Source of the DNA: Alphaproteobacteria bacterium LSUCC0719
GTDB taxonomy: Bacteria; Pseudomonadota; Alphaproteobacteria; Puniceispirillales; Puniceispirillaceae
Length of the DNA: 64,000 nucleotides
Assembly (NCBI GenBank): GCA_040839025.1
Contig: JBFPJN010000001.1
Location: 806,001 to 870,000, forward strand
Reading direction: 5' to 3'
Within the stretch, counting starts at the first letter, position 1. Each line of letters begins with the position of its first letter. The translations under genes were made by a program, and so were the position numbers. Positions 27,028-35,525 of the stretch are shown one piece after another. Below the pieces are notes generated by a model, which saw only the letters and a program-made list of their open reading frames with translations, ran no database searches and was not told the origin of the DNA.

Positions 27028-27145
27028 GATGCTATTTCTGGTCTTTTTATTGGATGATTTTCTGTATAATTTGATTATTTGATGAAAATAATGAAATAGA
27101 TTAGAATTTTATTCGAAAAATTGACATGTCATTGGGAAATGGACA

Positions 27146-27604
27146 ATGGACCGCATAGACCGCGCCATCCTTTCACAGCTTCAGGACAATGCCCGGATTT
27201 CGAATGTCGAGCTGGCGAATGCGGTTGGCCTGTCGCCTTCAGCCTGCCTGCGCCGGGTTGGCCTGCTTGAAAAATCCGGCGTCATTGACGGCTATCATGC
27301 GCAGCTGAACGCCACCAAGCTTGGCCATGAGGTGCTTGTCCTGATGCAGATTACCCTGATCGGTCAATCAGCGGAAATGCTGGCCGAATTCGAGGAGGCC
27401 GTGGCCAGGACACCACAGGTGCTTGCCTGTTTCCTGATCGCCGGCGACAGTGACTATATTCTGCGCGTGGCGGCACGCGACGTGGCGGATTTCGGGCGGC
27501 TGCACGCCGAATATCTGTCCGCCCTGCCCCATGTTCTGCGGATGGAAAGCAGTTTTGTGATGCGCGAGGTGTTCACACGCTCGCTGGCGCCGCCCGCCCC
27601 GTGA
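27146..27604 (+). CDS. Lrp/AsnC-family regulator, probable activator of ald
   Basis: 152 residues: N-terminal winged helix (MDRIDRAILSQLQDNARISNVELANAVGLSPSACLRRV in its normal order) and a C-terminal RAM ligand domain. It is divergent from ald, which suggests an AldR-like regulator that responds to alanine. Its 3' end overlaps the convergent selO gene by 32 bases. Confidence 0.9.
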   Translation: MDRIDRAILSQLQDNARISNVELANAVGLSPSACLRRVGLLEKSGVIDGYHAQLNATKLGHEVLVLMQITLIGQSAEMLAEFEEAVARTPQVLACFLIAGDSDYILRVAARDVADFGRLHAEYLSALPHVLRMESSFVMREVFTRSLAPPAP

Positions 27605-28988
27605 GATGATCAGCGCCGCGCCACGCCACGCCCCATTGCCGGATCTCGTCCAGCGCAGCATAGAGCGGTGCCCAGTCATCGGTCTCGGCGATCGGTGCCC
27701 ACAACGCCTCCACACGTTCGATCGGCAGTGCCGGCACGCTTGGCCTGTCAAACAGCGGATCATCGGCTTGCGGCAGCCGCGCCGCGCCGTCCAGGCTGTC
27801 GGCAAAGGCCCGCCAGGCATCACCATCATATTCCCCGCGCCGTCTGGCACCGCCATACCAGTCATGCAGGATCTGCGGGAACGGCGTCTGGTCCCCGCGC
27901 GCGGCGGCAAATAGCGTTTTGGCTATGGCCTGCGCCTGTTCAACCGGAACCTCAATCCCCAGCCGCCAGCACAGACGGCGTTGCAGGCTGGCTTCCAGAG
28001 ATGGATAGAAATCCTGCAGCGCCGCTTCCAGCGGGTCGGCACCGCCAAAGGGCACCAGACAGTCAGCCAGCCGACACACCGCCCAGAGGCTTGCCTCGGG
28101 CTGGCGTCCATAGGCATATCGTCCGGCATGATCGAAATAGGCAGCCGTGAAATGGCTGTCAAAGCGCGGCAGAAAGCGCCAGGGACCATAGTCGAAACTT
28201 TCGCCGGTAACGTTGAAATTGTCCGTGTTCAGCACCCCGTGGACAAAGCCGGCCGCCATCCACCCCCCGGCTGTATCCGCGATACGGGATGCCACCTCGG
28301 CAAGAAAGCGCGGCGCAAGCTCGTTCATCGGCGTTTGCGAATCCAGACTGTCGGCGAAATGGTGCCGGGCTGTGTGACGCACCAGCGTTTCGATCCCGTC
28401 AGCATCGTCAAGATAGCGCAGCCGCTGGAAACTGCCGATCCTGATATGGCCGTGCGAAAGCCTGACCATCACCGCAGACCGGGTTGGCGACGGTTCGTCA
28501 TGCCGCTGCAGCGCCTCTCCCGTCTCGATCACTGAAAATGTCTTTGACGTGTTGACGCCAAGTGCCTCAAGCATCTCGGTGGCGAGGATTTCGCGAACCG
28601 CCCCCTTCAGGGTCAGCCGTCCGTCGGCGCTTCGTGAAAAGGGCGTTGTTCCCGATCCCTTGGTGCCAAGGTCGAGGATGCGCCCATCCGCCGCCCGCAG
28701 CTGGGCAAACAGAAACCCGCGGCCATCTCCAAGATCGGCATTGTAATGCCCGAACTGGTGACCGTGGTAGCACAGCGCCAGCGGTGTCTGGATGTTGTCG
28801 GGCAAGGGACGGAAGTGCGCGAAATGTTCAAGCCAGGCATCATCCTCCAGCCCGTCAAGACCGACCGCCGCAGCGGCGCGATCATTGCGCCAGCGGATTT
28901 TGTGCCGGGGAAATTCTGCCGCCGTCACCTGCCGGTAGAAGCGGTCATCGAGGTCGAGATGAATGGGAGCTGCCTCGTAACCTGTCAT
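27573..28988 (-). CDS. selO: SelO/YdiU protein adenylyltransferase (pseudokinase family)
   Basis: Transfers AMP to protein hydroxyl side chains; involved in redox stress in studied bacteria. The 471-residue form from ATG 28988 (MTGYEAAPIHLD) is correct; the longer frame upstream is antisense to the Rieske oxygenase gene. Conserved blocks are YHGHQFGHYNADLGDGRGFL, LGTKGSGTTPFSR, and FVHGVLNTDNFNV with the metal-binding Asn/Asp region FDYGPW. The C-terminus lacks a selenocysteine codon or Cys motif. Confidence 0.92.
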   Translation of the reverse strand: MTGYEAAPIHLDLDDRFYRQVTAAEFPRHKIRWRNDRAAAAVGLDGLEDDAWLEHFAHFRPLPDNIQTPLALCYHGHQFGHYNADLGDGRGFLFAQLRAADGRILDLGTKGSGTTPFSRSADGRLTLKGAVREILATEMLEALGVNTSKTFSVIETGEALQRHDEPSPTRSAVMVRLSHGHIRIGSFQRLRYLDDADGIETLVRHTARHHFADSLDSQTPMNELAPRFLAEVASRIADTAGGWMAAGFVHGVLNTDNFNVTGESFDYGPWRFLPRFDSHFTAAYFDHAGRYAYGRQPEASLWAVCRLADCLVPFGGADPLEAALQDFYPSLEASLQRRLCWRLGIEVPVEQAQAIAKTLFAAARGDQTPFPQILHDWYGGARRRGEYDGDAWRAFADSLDGAARLPQADDPLFDRPSVPALPIERVEALWAPIAETDDWAPLYAALDEIRQWGVAWRGADHLTGRAAPASV

Positions 28989-29102
28989 GCCGCCATGCTT
29001 TCCTGAAGTCCGGTTCAAATCGATGTTGCGTTGTGGGTTTATGAGTGTAACGATCCGCCAGACACAACCATCTGAAAGACCAGTCAGCAAGGAATACCCG
29101 CG

Positions 29103-30236
29103 ATGACCAACCTGCGCAATGTGATGTCGCCGATTGAGACCGCAACCGGCCTGCCGAATGAATGCTATGTCGACGAGGCGATGTATCGGCATGAGCAGGA
29201 CACCCTGTTCCGCGACAGCTGGGCAGCCATCGGATTTGGCAAGGATATCGCAGATGCCGGCATGGCGCGTCCCGTGACCTTTCTTGGCATGCCCCTGCTG
29301 ATGGTGCGCAATGCCGAGGGCGAGGTGAATGTGTTCCAGAATGTCTGTCGCCACCGGGGGATGATCCTGATCGAGGAACCGGTCAAGCTTCGTGGTCCGA
29401 TCACCTGCCCCTATCATGCCTGGGCCTATGATCTGGATGGCAACCTGCGGCGCACACCGCATGTCGGGGGCCCCGATATCAACAGCCATGACAGTGTGAA
29501 GATGTGTGATCTGCCACTCATCCGCGTGCGATCATATGTCTGGCGCGATGTGATTTTCGTGAATGTCGGGGGTGAGGCTCCCGATTTTGAGGACGCGGCG
29601 GCACCGCTGATCGCCCGCTGGAAAGAATTCGACCAGCCCCTGGTTCATACGGGGGCAGATTCCTCGATCAGCTTCACGCTGGACTGCAACTGGAAGCTGG
29701 CGGTAGAAAATTACTGCGAATCCTACCACCTGCCCTTTGTGCATCCAGCGCTGAACACCTATTCACGGCTCGAGGACCATTACAATATTCTCGAGGGTGG
29801 CGGGTTTGCCGGCCAGGGAACAACGGTCTATCAACCCCAGATCAGCCAGGACGGGCACCGGTTCCCGCATTTTGACGATCTGTCGTCACAATGGGATGCC
29901 GGGGCGGAATATGTCGCGCTGTTCCCGAATGTTCTCCTTGGCGTCCATAATGACCACGCCTTTGCCATCCTGCTGCTGCCGGATGGTCCGGGACGAACCG
30001 TCGAACAGGTTGAAATCTACTATGCCGACGAGGCGGCGCGGGGTGATGAATTTGCCGAAATGCGCGCCACCAATACGCAAATGTGGCGCACCGTCTTTGC
30101 CGAAGATGTCGGCGTTGTCGAAGGCATGCAGCGTGGTCGACACGCCGCCGGCTATGATGGTGGCAAGTTTTCAGCCGTCATGGACGCACCGACACACCAT
30201 TTCCATTCATGGGTCGCAGGGGCGCTGACACGCTGA
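29103..30236 (+). CDS. Rieske non-heme iron oxygenase, catalytic alpha subunit
   Basis: 377 residues with a Rieske [2Fe-2S] domain (CRHRG, Cys82/His84, and CPYHAW, Cys102/His105) and a catalytic domain with mononuclear-iron histidines in YHLPFVHPALN (His209, His214). The fold is like that of the amine- or aromatic-ring-oxidising group; no ferredoxin or reductase gene is beside it. The substrate cannot be named from the sequence. It is divergent from selO, with 114 bases between them. Confidence 0.85.
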   Translation: MTNLRNVMSPIETATGLPNECYVDEAMYRHEQDTLFRDSWAAIGFGKDIADAGMARPVTFLGMPLLMVRNAEGEVNVFQNVCRHRGMILIEEPVKLRGPITCPYHAWAYDLDGNLRRTPHVGGPDINSHDSVKMCDLPLIRVRSYVWRDVIFVNVGGEAPDFEDAAAPLIARWKEFDQPLVHTGADSSISFTLDCNWKLAVENYCESYHLPFVHPALNTYSRLEDHYNILEGGGFAGQGTTVYQPQISQDGHRFPHFDDLSSQWDAGAEYVALFPNVLLGVHNDHAFAILLLPDGPGRTVEQVEIYYADEAARGDEFAEMRATNTQMWRTVFAEDVGVVEGMQRGRHAAGYDGGKFSAVMDAPTHHFHSWVAGALTR

Positions 30237-30300
30237 GATTGCAATCATGTCTGCGTGATTGTGGAGTCTGGATTAGGGTTGATTGGCTGAAGCCGACCGA

Positions 30301-31005
30301 TCAGGCGGTCTGATAGATCCGGTCAAGCTCACCGCTGATCACATAATCAATGATGAATTCGCCAAGACGCTCGATCTCTTCGCAGAAACGGGTTCCCGCG
30401 ACCGCATTGATCCCCTGGAATTCCGGTGAATGGCAGCGCGCCGCCGACAGATCCGAAATGGGTGGCGCCATGATGGCGTTAACCTCTTCCAACGCGCCCG
30501 CAAGCTGGCTGAAATTTTTCTGTGACGGCGAGGTCCGGTTCGGGACGACCACGACATGCGGGTTCACAACGCCGTAATCCTCCTTGCGATCATCAAGTTC
30601 CTTGATGAAGTCGATGGTTGGCCGCAGGTCCGTCCAGGACATCGAGGTTGGCACCAGCACGGTGCTGCACAGCATGGCCATCTGCCAGACATTGCCAAGC
30701 CTGCCTGCCCCAGTATCAACAATGGTCACAGCGTCCTCACAGCTCAACATCCGACGCAGAACACTGTCCAGCGTGGTCATGCTGACCCCGTCATAGCGAT
30801 CACCGATTGGCAGGAACTTGATATCATCGGCACGGCTGTGCGGCTGCATCATCTCGAACGCCGTCCCCTGCGGATCGGTGTCGAGAAGCATCACCGGCCG
30901 CCGCTGATAGCGTCGCCGGAGATAGTCCGTCAGATAGACGGCAAGGGTGCTTTTCCCCACACCGCCCTTGATGTTGCCTACGAAAATCGCCTTGCCAACA
31001 TTCAT
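30301..31005 (-). CDS. ParA/MinD-type ATPase
   Basis: 234 residues with the deviant Walker A NIKGGVGKST, LLDTDPQGTA and a Walker B-like IVDTGAG. It belongs to the ParA/Soj superfamily that positions DNA, chemoreceptor or pilus complexes. No ParB partner or centromere-like repeat was found beside it, so it is an orphan. The next gene on the strand, 400 bases upstream, encodes a membrane protein. Confidence 0.75.
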   Translation of the reverse strand: MNVGKAIFVGNIKGGVGKSTLAVYLTDYLRRRYQRRPVMLLDTDPQGTAFEMMQPHSRADDIKFLPIGDRYDGVSMTTLDSVLRRMLSCEDAVTIVDTGAGRLGNVWQMAMLCSTVLVPTSMSWTDLRPTIDFIKELDDRKEDYGVVNPHVVVVPNRTSPSQKNFSQLAGALEEVNAIMAPPISDLSAARCHSPEFQGINAVAGTRFCEEIERLGEFIIDYVISGELDRIYQTA

Positions 31006-31406
31006 GTTCCGACCACCTCATGCCTCACGCGCATCTACCGCGCATGATCTACACAACAGGTTATCATTACCGATATTTACTTTTTATGACAAAAAAAAGG
31101 AAAGAAGCAAAGGTTCTTCATGCAAAATATCAACTTTGGACGCTAACCTCAGCCAGATTGATGTGGTGTACGCCGGACCGTCATGCCGACATGAACGGGG
31201 ATAATCTCCGCCGAAACCTCCGCTTTCCTGTCCTGTGGCTGACAGCTGGTCGTATTTTAGGATCACGGAACGATCGCCATCACCTGTCAGCGCCGTGGCG
31301 CGCAACAGGGTGTGCAGACGACGCGACAACCGCGCATCACCGCCATGTCGGACAATCACGCGGACAGCCCGACGCGCCGACAAACAGCCACATTCGGCAT
31401 GCCGGG
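31006..31406. other. Intergenic region upstream of the ParA-like gene
   Basis: These 401 bases contain no supported gene; frames here read as low-complexity shadows. The part next to the ATPase gene is AT-rich. The rest is of average composition. Confidence 0.45.
31064..31092 (-). promoter_or_regulatory. Possible promoter of the ParA-like gene
   Basis: On the minus strand TTGTCA (31087-31092) and TAATGA (31064-31069) are separated by 17 bases, a sigma-70-like spacing, about 60 bases upstream of the start. The -10 is poor, so this is a suggestion only. Confidence 0.3.
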
Positions 31407-32003
31407 CTAGGTCATTCGTGTTTGGGCCTTGTCATACAATGCGCGCGTTTCGGTGACATACACCTCTTTCGAGATCAAGCCGTCGAGATAGAGCTGCCGC
31501 GTGGCAAGCATTTCCTGTTCAAGGCCAAGCAGGAAGACATCATCCTCGAGATTTGCCGTCTCGGTCCGGCTTGCCTCGGCTGCGCTGCGCTTCTTGAAAA
31601 ACGTAAAGCCGGATGCAAGCTGCGCATCATTGCTGGCTACCGGGGCATCAGTGGAGGCCTCACCGGTTGGCGCGGCAGCGATATCCTGCAGCGGCACAAC
31701 ATCGTCTTTGTCCCCGTGTGCCAGTGCTGCGGCTTTGGCTTCGGCAGCGGCTTCGGCACTTACATCCATGAAGGTGATATTCGGCTCGTCATTGACTGGT
31801 GCCGATTTAATACGTCCCGCACCAACCAGCCTCAGAAGAAGCCAGATGAAAAGCAGAGCAACCAGTGCCAGCAAGGCACCAATCAACGCCCAGTAAGGCG
31901 GGGATCCCGGCGCAGGTGTCGCCAGAATGACCGCTTCGACGATGCTCCGCGCCAGATTTGTAATATCGTTTATGACCTTATCCATGGATTTCACTACGTC
32001 CAA
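31407..32003 (-). CDS. Single-pass membrane protein with SHOCT-like C-terminus
   Basis: 198 residues: one transmembrane helix (about 35-60, PYWALIGALLALVALLFIW), an acidic, Ala/Asp-rich middle, and a C-terminal helix pair, LEDDVFLLGLEQEMLATRQL then YLDGLISKEVYVTETRALYD, that resembles the SHOCT short oligomerisation motif. The start is a TTG at 32003 without a clear ribosome site; ATG 31985 is an alternative. Function unknown. It is next to the orphan ParA-like ATPase. Confidence 0.55.
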   Translation of the reverse strand: MDVVKSMDKVINDITNLARSIVEAVILATPAPGSPPYWALIGALLALVALLFIWLLLRLVGAGRIKSAPVNDEPNITFMDVSAEAAAEAKAAALAHGDKDDVVPLQDIAAAPTGEASTDAPVASNDAQLASGFTFFKKRSAAEASRTETANLEDDVFLLGLEQEMLATRQLYLDGLISKEVYVTETRALYDKAQTRMT

Positions 32004-32007
32004 GAGG

Positions 32008-32047
32008 TTAATTAAGTGAAAATTTATGTATTGTTTTTATTAATTAA
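32008..32047. repeat. Two TTAATTAA palindromes 32 bp apart
   Basis: The 8-bp palindrome TTAATTAA occurs at 32008-32015 and 32040-32047. Start-to-start distance is 32 bp, about three helical turns, directly upstream of the membrane-protein gene. This suits binding of a protein on one DNA face, but no regulator can be named. Confidence 0.4.
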
Positions 32048-32068
32048 GCGCCAGCAGCTTCGTTCCCA

Positions 32069-32395
32069 ATGGCCCACACCCTTACCAGATTAGCCAGCAT
32101 GCTAAAACTGATCGGCGGTGGTGCCGAAGATCTGCTTGCGGTTTACCTGCAACGTAACGCTCTAACGGTAGCCGAAGTTCGACCTAAAACCAATGTGATA
32201 AAAATCGACCAGCTTGCAAGCGCTGTTTTTCCGGGCAAGCTTCAACCGGGCAATTCCAGCCGCCAGCAGGACATGATCCGCGATGCAGGACCGGCTTGCC
32301 GCCATGCCGGACTACCCGCTATCACTGGCTGCCTATTAACGGGGCAGGATCGACGGACTGCGCTTTACGCTGGGCCGCGTAGGCGGCTAGGATAA
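32069..32395 (+). CDS. Weakly supported small ORF
   Basis: A 108-codon frame in the gap between the membrane protein and the HD-domain gene. The first half (MLKLIGGGAEDLLAVYLQRNALTVAEV, read in two parts) looks protein-like; the second half is Arg- and Cys-rich and does not. It may be a remnant with a frame change; another frame ends MQDRLAAMPDYPLSLAAY at 32283-32339. No family recognised. Confidence 0.2.
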   Translation: MAHTLTRLASMLKLIGGGAEDLLAVYLQRNALTVAEVRPKTNVIKIDQLASAVFPGKLQPGNSSRQQDMIRDAGPACRHAGLPAITGCLLTGQDRRTALYAGPRRRLG

Positions 32396-32440
32396 CTGGA
32401 ACGCAACCATAGATCGCAACCACAGATCGGGACCACCGTC

Positions 32441-33037
32441 ATGGACACTGTTAGCTTTACCCGCATGGATGAAGGCACGCCCGCGGAATACGCCTTTCTT
32501 GGTAGGCTGGAACATGACTATATCGCTGCCCTTCCCGACCGCCTGCTGGCGGCGCTGCGGGGGTTAAGCCATTCACTGGCCGGCTATCGCATCGACCGGC
32601 TGCAGCATTCGCTGCAATCGGCGAGCCGGGCCAAGGATGACGGCGCCGATATCGAGCTGGTCGTGGCCGCGCTGATCCACGACCTTGGCGATGATCTGGC
32701 TCCGGAAAACCACAGCCAGATGGCCGCCGCCATCATCCGCCCCTATGTCCGGGCCGAGGTCACCTGGATCATTGAACATCACGGCATCTTCCAGATGTAT
32801 TATTACGGCGACGCCGCCGGCGTTAACAAGGACGAGCGCGAGCGCTATCGCGGCCATGATTGGTTCGACAACTGCGAGCGGTTCTGCCGCGACTGGGACC
32901 AGATGGCGTTCGACCCAGATTACCCAACAAGGCCGCTGGAGCATTTCGAACCTATGCTGCGCGAAATCTTCACCCGCACACCGTTCGACCCGGCCATCAT
33001 CACCCCGGCCACTATCACACCAACGGCAGAGGCATAG
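32441..33037 (+). CDS. HD-domain protein, related to PhnZ/TmpB-type oxygenases or phosphohydrolases
   Basis: 198 residues with a full set of possible dimetal ligands: His56 (LQHSLQSA), His80-Asp81 (LIHDLGDD), His91 (ENHSQ), His113/114 (IIEHHG) and an Asp in the FCRDWD region near 151. Six ligands suit the mixed-valent diiron HD oxygenases such as PhnZ, which cleave organophosphonates, but phosphohydrolase function is equally possible. It lies 7 bases upstream of an SDR gene, so they are likely cotranscribed. No phosphonate genes are nearby. Confidence 0.7.
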   Translation: MDTVSFTRMDEGTPAEYAFLGRLEHDYIAALPDRLLAALRGLSHSLAGYRIDRLQHSLQSASRAKDDGADIELVVAALIHDLGDDLAPENHSQMAAAIIRPYVRAEVTWIIEHHGIFQMYYYGDAAGVNKDERERYRGHDWFDNCERFCRDWDQMAFDPDYPTRPLEHFEPMLREIFTRTPFDPAIITPATITPTAEA

Positions 33038-33044
33038 ATACGTG

Positions 33045-33752
33045 ATGACCCAACGCATTCTGATCACTGGTGCCAATCGCGGCATCGGACTGGAAATGAC
33101 TCGACAAGCGCTGGCCCGTGGCGACGGCGTGATTGCCGCCTGCCGCACCCCGGGCAGCGCCGCCCATCTGGACGATCTTGCCAAGGCGCATGATGGTACC
33201 GGGGCCGGGTCGCTGACCATCATCGGGCTGGAAGCCCGCGAGGATGAATCGGCCGCCGCCGCCGCCGCCGCCATTGCCGGGCCGATCGACCTGCTTGTGG
33301 TGAATGCGGGCACGATGAACGCGCGCGGCGGGCTGACCGATCCCGGCCACACCCAGGACAATATCGCGGAATCGCTGATGACCAATATTGCCGGGGTGTT
33401 CTTTACGGTGCGGCATTTCCTAGGCCACCTGAAGGCTGGGACCAACCCCCGGATCGCCATCATTTCATCGCAGATGGGATCATCAGCACGCGCCGGGACC
33501 AGCGCTCCGATCTATCGCGCGACCAAGGCAGCAGCCACCAATCTGGCGCGGTCAATGGCGCTGGAACTGGCGGATGACGGCATCGCCGTCGGGGCCTATC
33601 ATCCGGGATGGGTGCAGACCGATATGGGCGGGGCCAACGCCGCCATCACCGCGCAGGTCAGCGCCGCCGGCCTGTTGCAACGCTTCGATGCGCTAACAAT
33701 GGCGACAAGCGGCGTGTTCGAGACCTATGAAGGCGAGGCACTGCCGTTCTAA
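33045..33752 (+). CDS. Short-chain dehydrogenase/reductase
   Basis: 235-residue Rossmann-fold oxidoreductase: TGANRGIG cofactor loop, NAG motif, catalytic Ser in IISSQMGS and Tyr/Lys in YRATKAA. ATG 33045 is chosen; a GTG one codon earlier and a long upstream extension overlapping the HD gene are less likely. The family resembles C-factor-like SDRs. Substrate unknown; probably works with the adjacent HD protein. Confidence 0.85.
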   Translation: MTQRILITGANRGIGLEMTRQALARGDGVIAACRTPGSAAHLDDLAKAHDGTGAGSLTIIGLEAREDESAAAAAAAIAGPIDLLVVNAGTMNARGGLTDPGHTQDNIAESLMTNIAGVFFTVRHFLGHLKAGTNPRIAIISSQMGSSARAGTSAPIYRATKAAATNLARSMALELADDGIAVGAYHPGWVQTDMGGANAAITAQVSAAGLLQRFDALTMATSGVFETYEGEALPF

Positions 33753-34008
33753 AACAAGGGTGGGGGTAGTTAATTTATGACTAAAAATCTGTTTTTGTTT
33801 GCATTTTCTTAAATCTGAGCCTTTAAGATTACCGCCATACGTGGAGGCAAGAGTGACGGAGGCAGAAAGCGCTCACGCACCGATCGTGATGCCTCGCAGA
33901 CTGGTATCGCATGCTAGGACTGGTCACATATGAATGGCCCAATCCCGGCTCGGCGTTTGTGGTGGTGGTGTTGGTGATGTCTGGACGGGCGAAAACAGGG
34001 GGCGCGCA
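33753..34008. other. Intergenic region downstream of the SDR gene
   Basis: No supported gene in these 256 bases. The first part is AT-rich and T-rich near 33776-33815, which may terminate transcription of the SDR unit, but no clear stem precedes it. Confidence 0.4.
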
Positions 34009-34323
34009 ATGAAAACCGTGGAACTCGGATATTAACTATTAGGTGAAACCCATTTCCTGTTCACGCACAACCTGTCTGAGTCCAACCTGTCCGACCCTTC
34101 TGCCACCCCGCCGGCCGATGCGCAGGGCAAGGACACCTTTTTTCTGTCCTTCTCCAAAAGCTGGGAGGCGTGCAAGTTGCAGGCACAGGAACATGAAATT
34201 TACGGCGGGGCCTGGATTCACGGCGATGACAGCCACAGCGACGAAGACATTGCCGATATGGACATGGCAAAGCTGCTGAATAACGGCCCAACGGTGAAGA
34301 AGCTATCGCAGATATCTGCGTGA
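34009..34323 (+). pseudogene. Small hypothetical gene interrupted by one in-frame stop
   Basis: From ATG 34009 the frame reads MKTVELGY, then TAA at 34033-34035, and continues in the same frame without another stop to TGA at 34321-34323. The later part (FFLSFSKSWEACKLQAQEHE, GGAWIHGDDSHSDEDIADMD) is plainly protein-like and has no good start of its own. Either a nonsense mutation has broken a roughly 104-residue gene or the true start is a weak codon after the stop. I do not recognise the family. The next small gene begins five bases later. Confidence 0.5.
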
Positions 34324-34327
34324 CTTC

Positions 34328-34597
34328 ATGGATCAGGACTTTGTCATCACGGCCCTGATACGACAGGGGTGCCGTCAATGTGAAACCAGTCCAGAAACCG
34401 GAAAGATACGCTTTGAATGGCGTGACCAGAACATCAATATCCCGCCCCCATTCGGCAAGCACTATTCGGCAGAAGAAGTTCAGGAAATCCGAAAGTTGAT
34501 TGAACGGCAAACCGATTATGAGTTGGACTTGCCTGATCAATCGGCCAGTGGCCGGACCGAATACCCTGAGCAACAGCCAAAAGACTCAGACAGCTAG
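34328..34597 (+). CDS. Small hypothetical protein
   Basis: 89 residues, charged and hydrophilic, with a CRQCETSPETGKIRFEW start region and a helical EEVQEIRKLIERQTDYELD segment. It begins five bases after the preceding interrupted gene and may have been translationally coupled to it. It ends three bases before the convergent sirtuin gene. No family recognised. Confidence 0.5.
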   Translation: MDQDFVITALIRQGCRQCETSPETGKIRFEWRDQNINIPPPFGKHYSAEEVQEIRKLIERQTDYELDLPDQSASGRTEYPEQQPKDSDS

Positions 34598-34600
34598 CCC

Positions 34601-35470
34601 CTAACCCACCCATTCCTGTGCCGTCATGCGGTGGTAGGTGATATCCGCCATGCCGTCGGGGATGCCCGGATCGATCGGCTGCGGGTCGACAATCTCCACC
34701 GGCACCCCGCGCTGGATCGCGACGCGAAGCGCGATCGCGGTGATATTGACCGAAAAGCTGGTGCCGATGAACACCATCCGGCTGGCCTCGTCCAGCCACG
34801 CCTCGACGGTGCCCATGCGGTACAGGTCGGTGTAATATTCATCGAACAGCAGCACCCACGGTTTCAGCGACACCCCCATCTGCGGCTGGAATGACGCCCC
34901 GCCAAGCCCGGCTCCGGAATTTGACCCAACCCCGCTGATACGGCACAGGTGACACAGCGCCGCCATCATCTCGGCATCCGTGGCGTTGTCCGGATCGTCG
35001 CCGGCGGCCCCGGTTGCGCGCAGCGCCGCCGGCACATCATCCCACGGCGCCGGCACCAGAATGTCGCTGTCCAGCAGATTGCCCTGCGCCGCGGCGGCGA
35101 TGTGCAACCGGTCCTGGTCGTCATAGAGCGTCATCCGGTCCAGCCGCCCGTGGATGCAGACATAGTCGCGGTTGCCGGCACGCCCGTCCAGACCGTCGAT
35201 ATTCTGGGTGATCAGCCGCGCCGCGCCGCTGTTGCACCGGTCGGCAAGCCAGCGATGCACATCGTTCGGCGGCACGTTGCGATAGGCGGCAAAGCGCCGG
35301 TAATACCACAACAGGAACTGCCCCGGATCGTCTTCATACATGCGGCGGGTGGCCATTTCCTGGGGCGTGTAGTTGACCGATCCGATGGTCCAGTACCCAT
35401 CCTGGCCGCGAAAGGTAGGGATGCCGCTGTCGGCGCTGACGCCGGCACCGGTGACGTAAAGCGTGGTCAT
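34601..35470 (-). CDS. Sir2-family NAD-dependent deacylase with altered zinc module
   Basis: 289 residues. The sirtuin core is clear: GAGVSADSGIPTFRG (8-22), TQNIDGLDGRAG (88-99), catalytic His107 in CIHGRLDRM and a late GTSFSVNI. Normal sirtuins carry two Cys-x-x-Cys pairs for zinc between the His and the GTS segment. Here the first pair is missing and only ALCHLC (Cys173, Cys176) remains, with an insertion of about 60 residues. ATG 35470 is chosen; the longer frame upstream is antisense to the enolase-family gene. Substrate unknown. Confidence 0.8.
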   Translation of the reverse strand: MTTLYVTGAGVSADSGIPTFRGQDGYWTIGSVNYTPQEMATRRMYEDDPGQFLLWYYRRFAAYRNVPPNDVHRWLADRCNSGAARLITQNIDGLDGRAGNRDYVCIHGRLDRMTLYDDQDRLHIAAAAQGNLLDSDILVPAPWDDVPAALRATGAAGDDPDNATDAEMMAALCHLCRISGVGSNSGAGLGGASFQPQMGVSLKPWVLLFDEYYTDLYRMGTVEAWLDEASRMVFIGTSFSVNITAIALRVAIQRGVPVEIVDPQPIDPGIPDGMADITYHRMTAQEWVG

Positions 35471-35525
35471 GGCCCGGCCGGCCGTCCCCCGGCCAGTTCG
35501 CCCCCGGAAAGCTCGCCAGACATCA

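Noticed and set aside
28989-29489. Upstream extension of the SelO frame to 638 residues
   Set aside because: It is antisense to the Rieske oxygenase, and the family starts at MTGYEAAP.
31084-31383. Minus-strand ORF of 99 codons in the gap upstream of the ParA-like gene
   Set aside because: Arg-rich, no ribosome site, no recognisable domain; probably a random frame.
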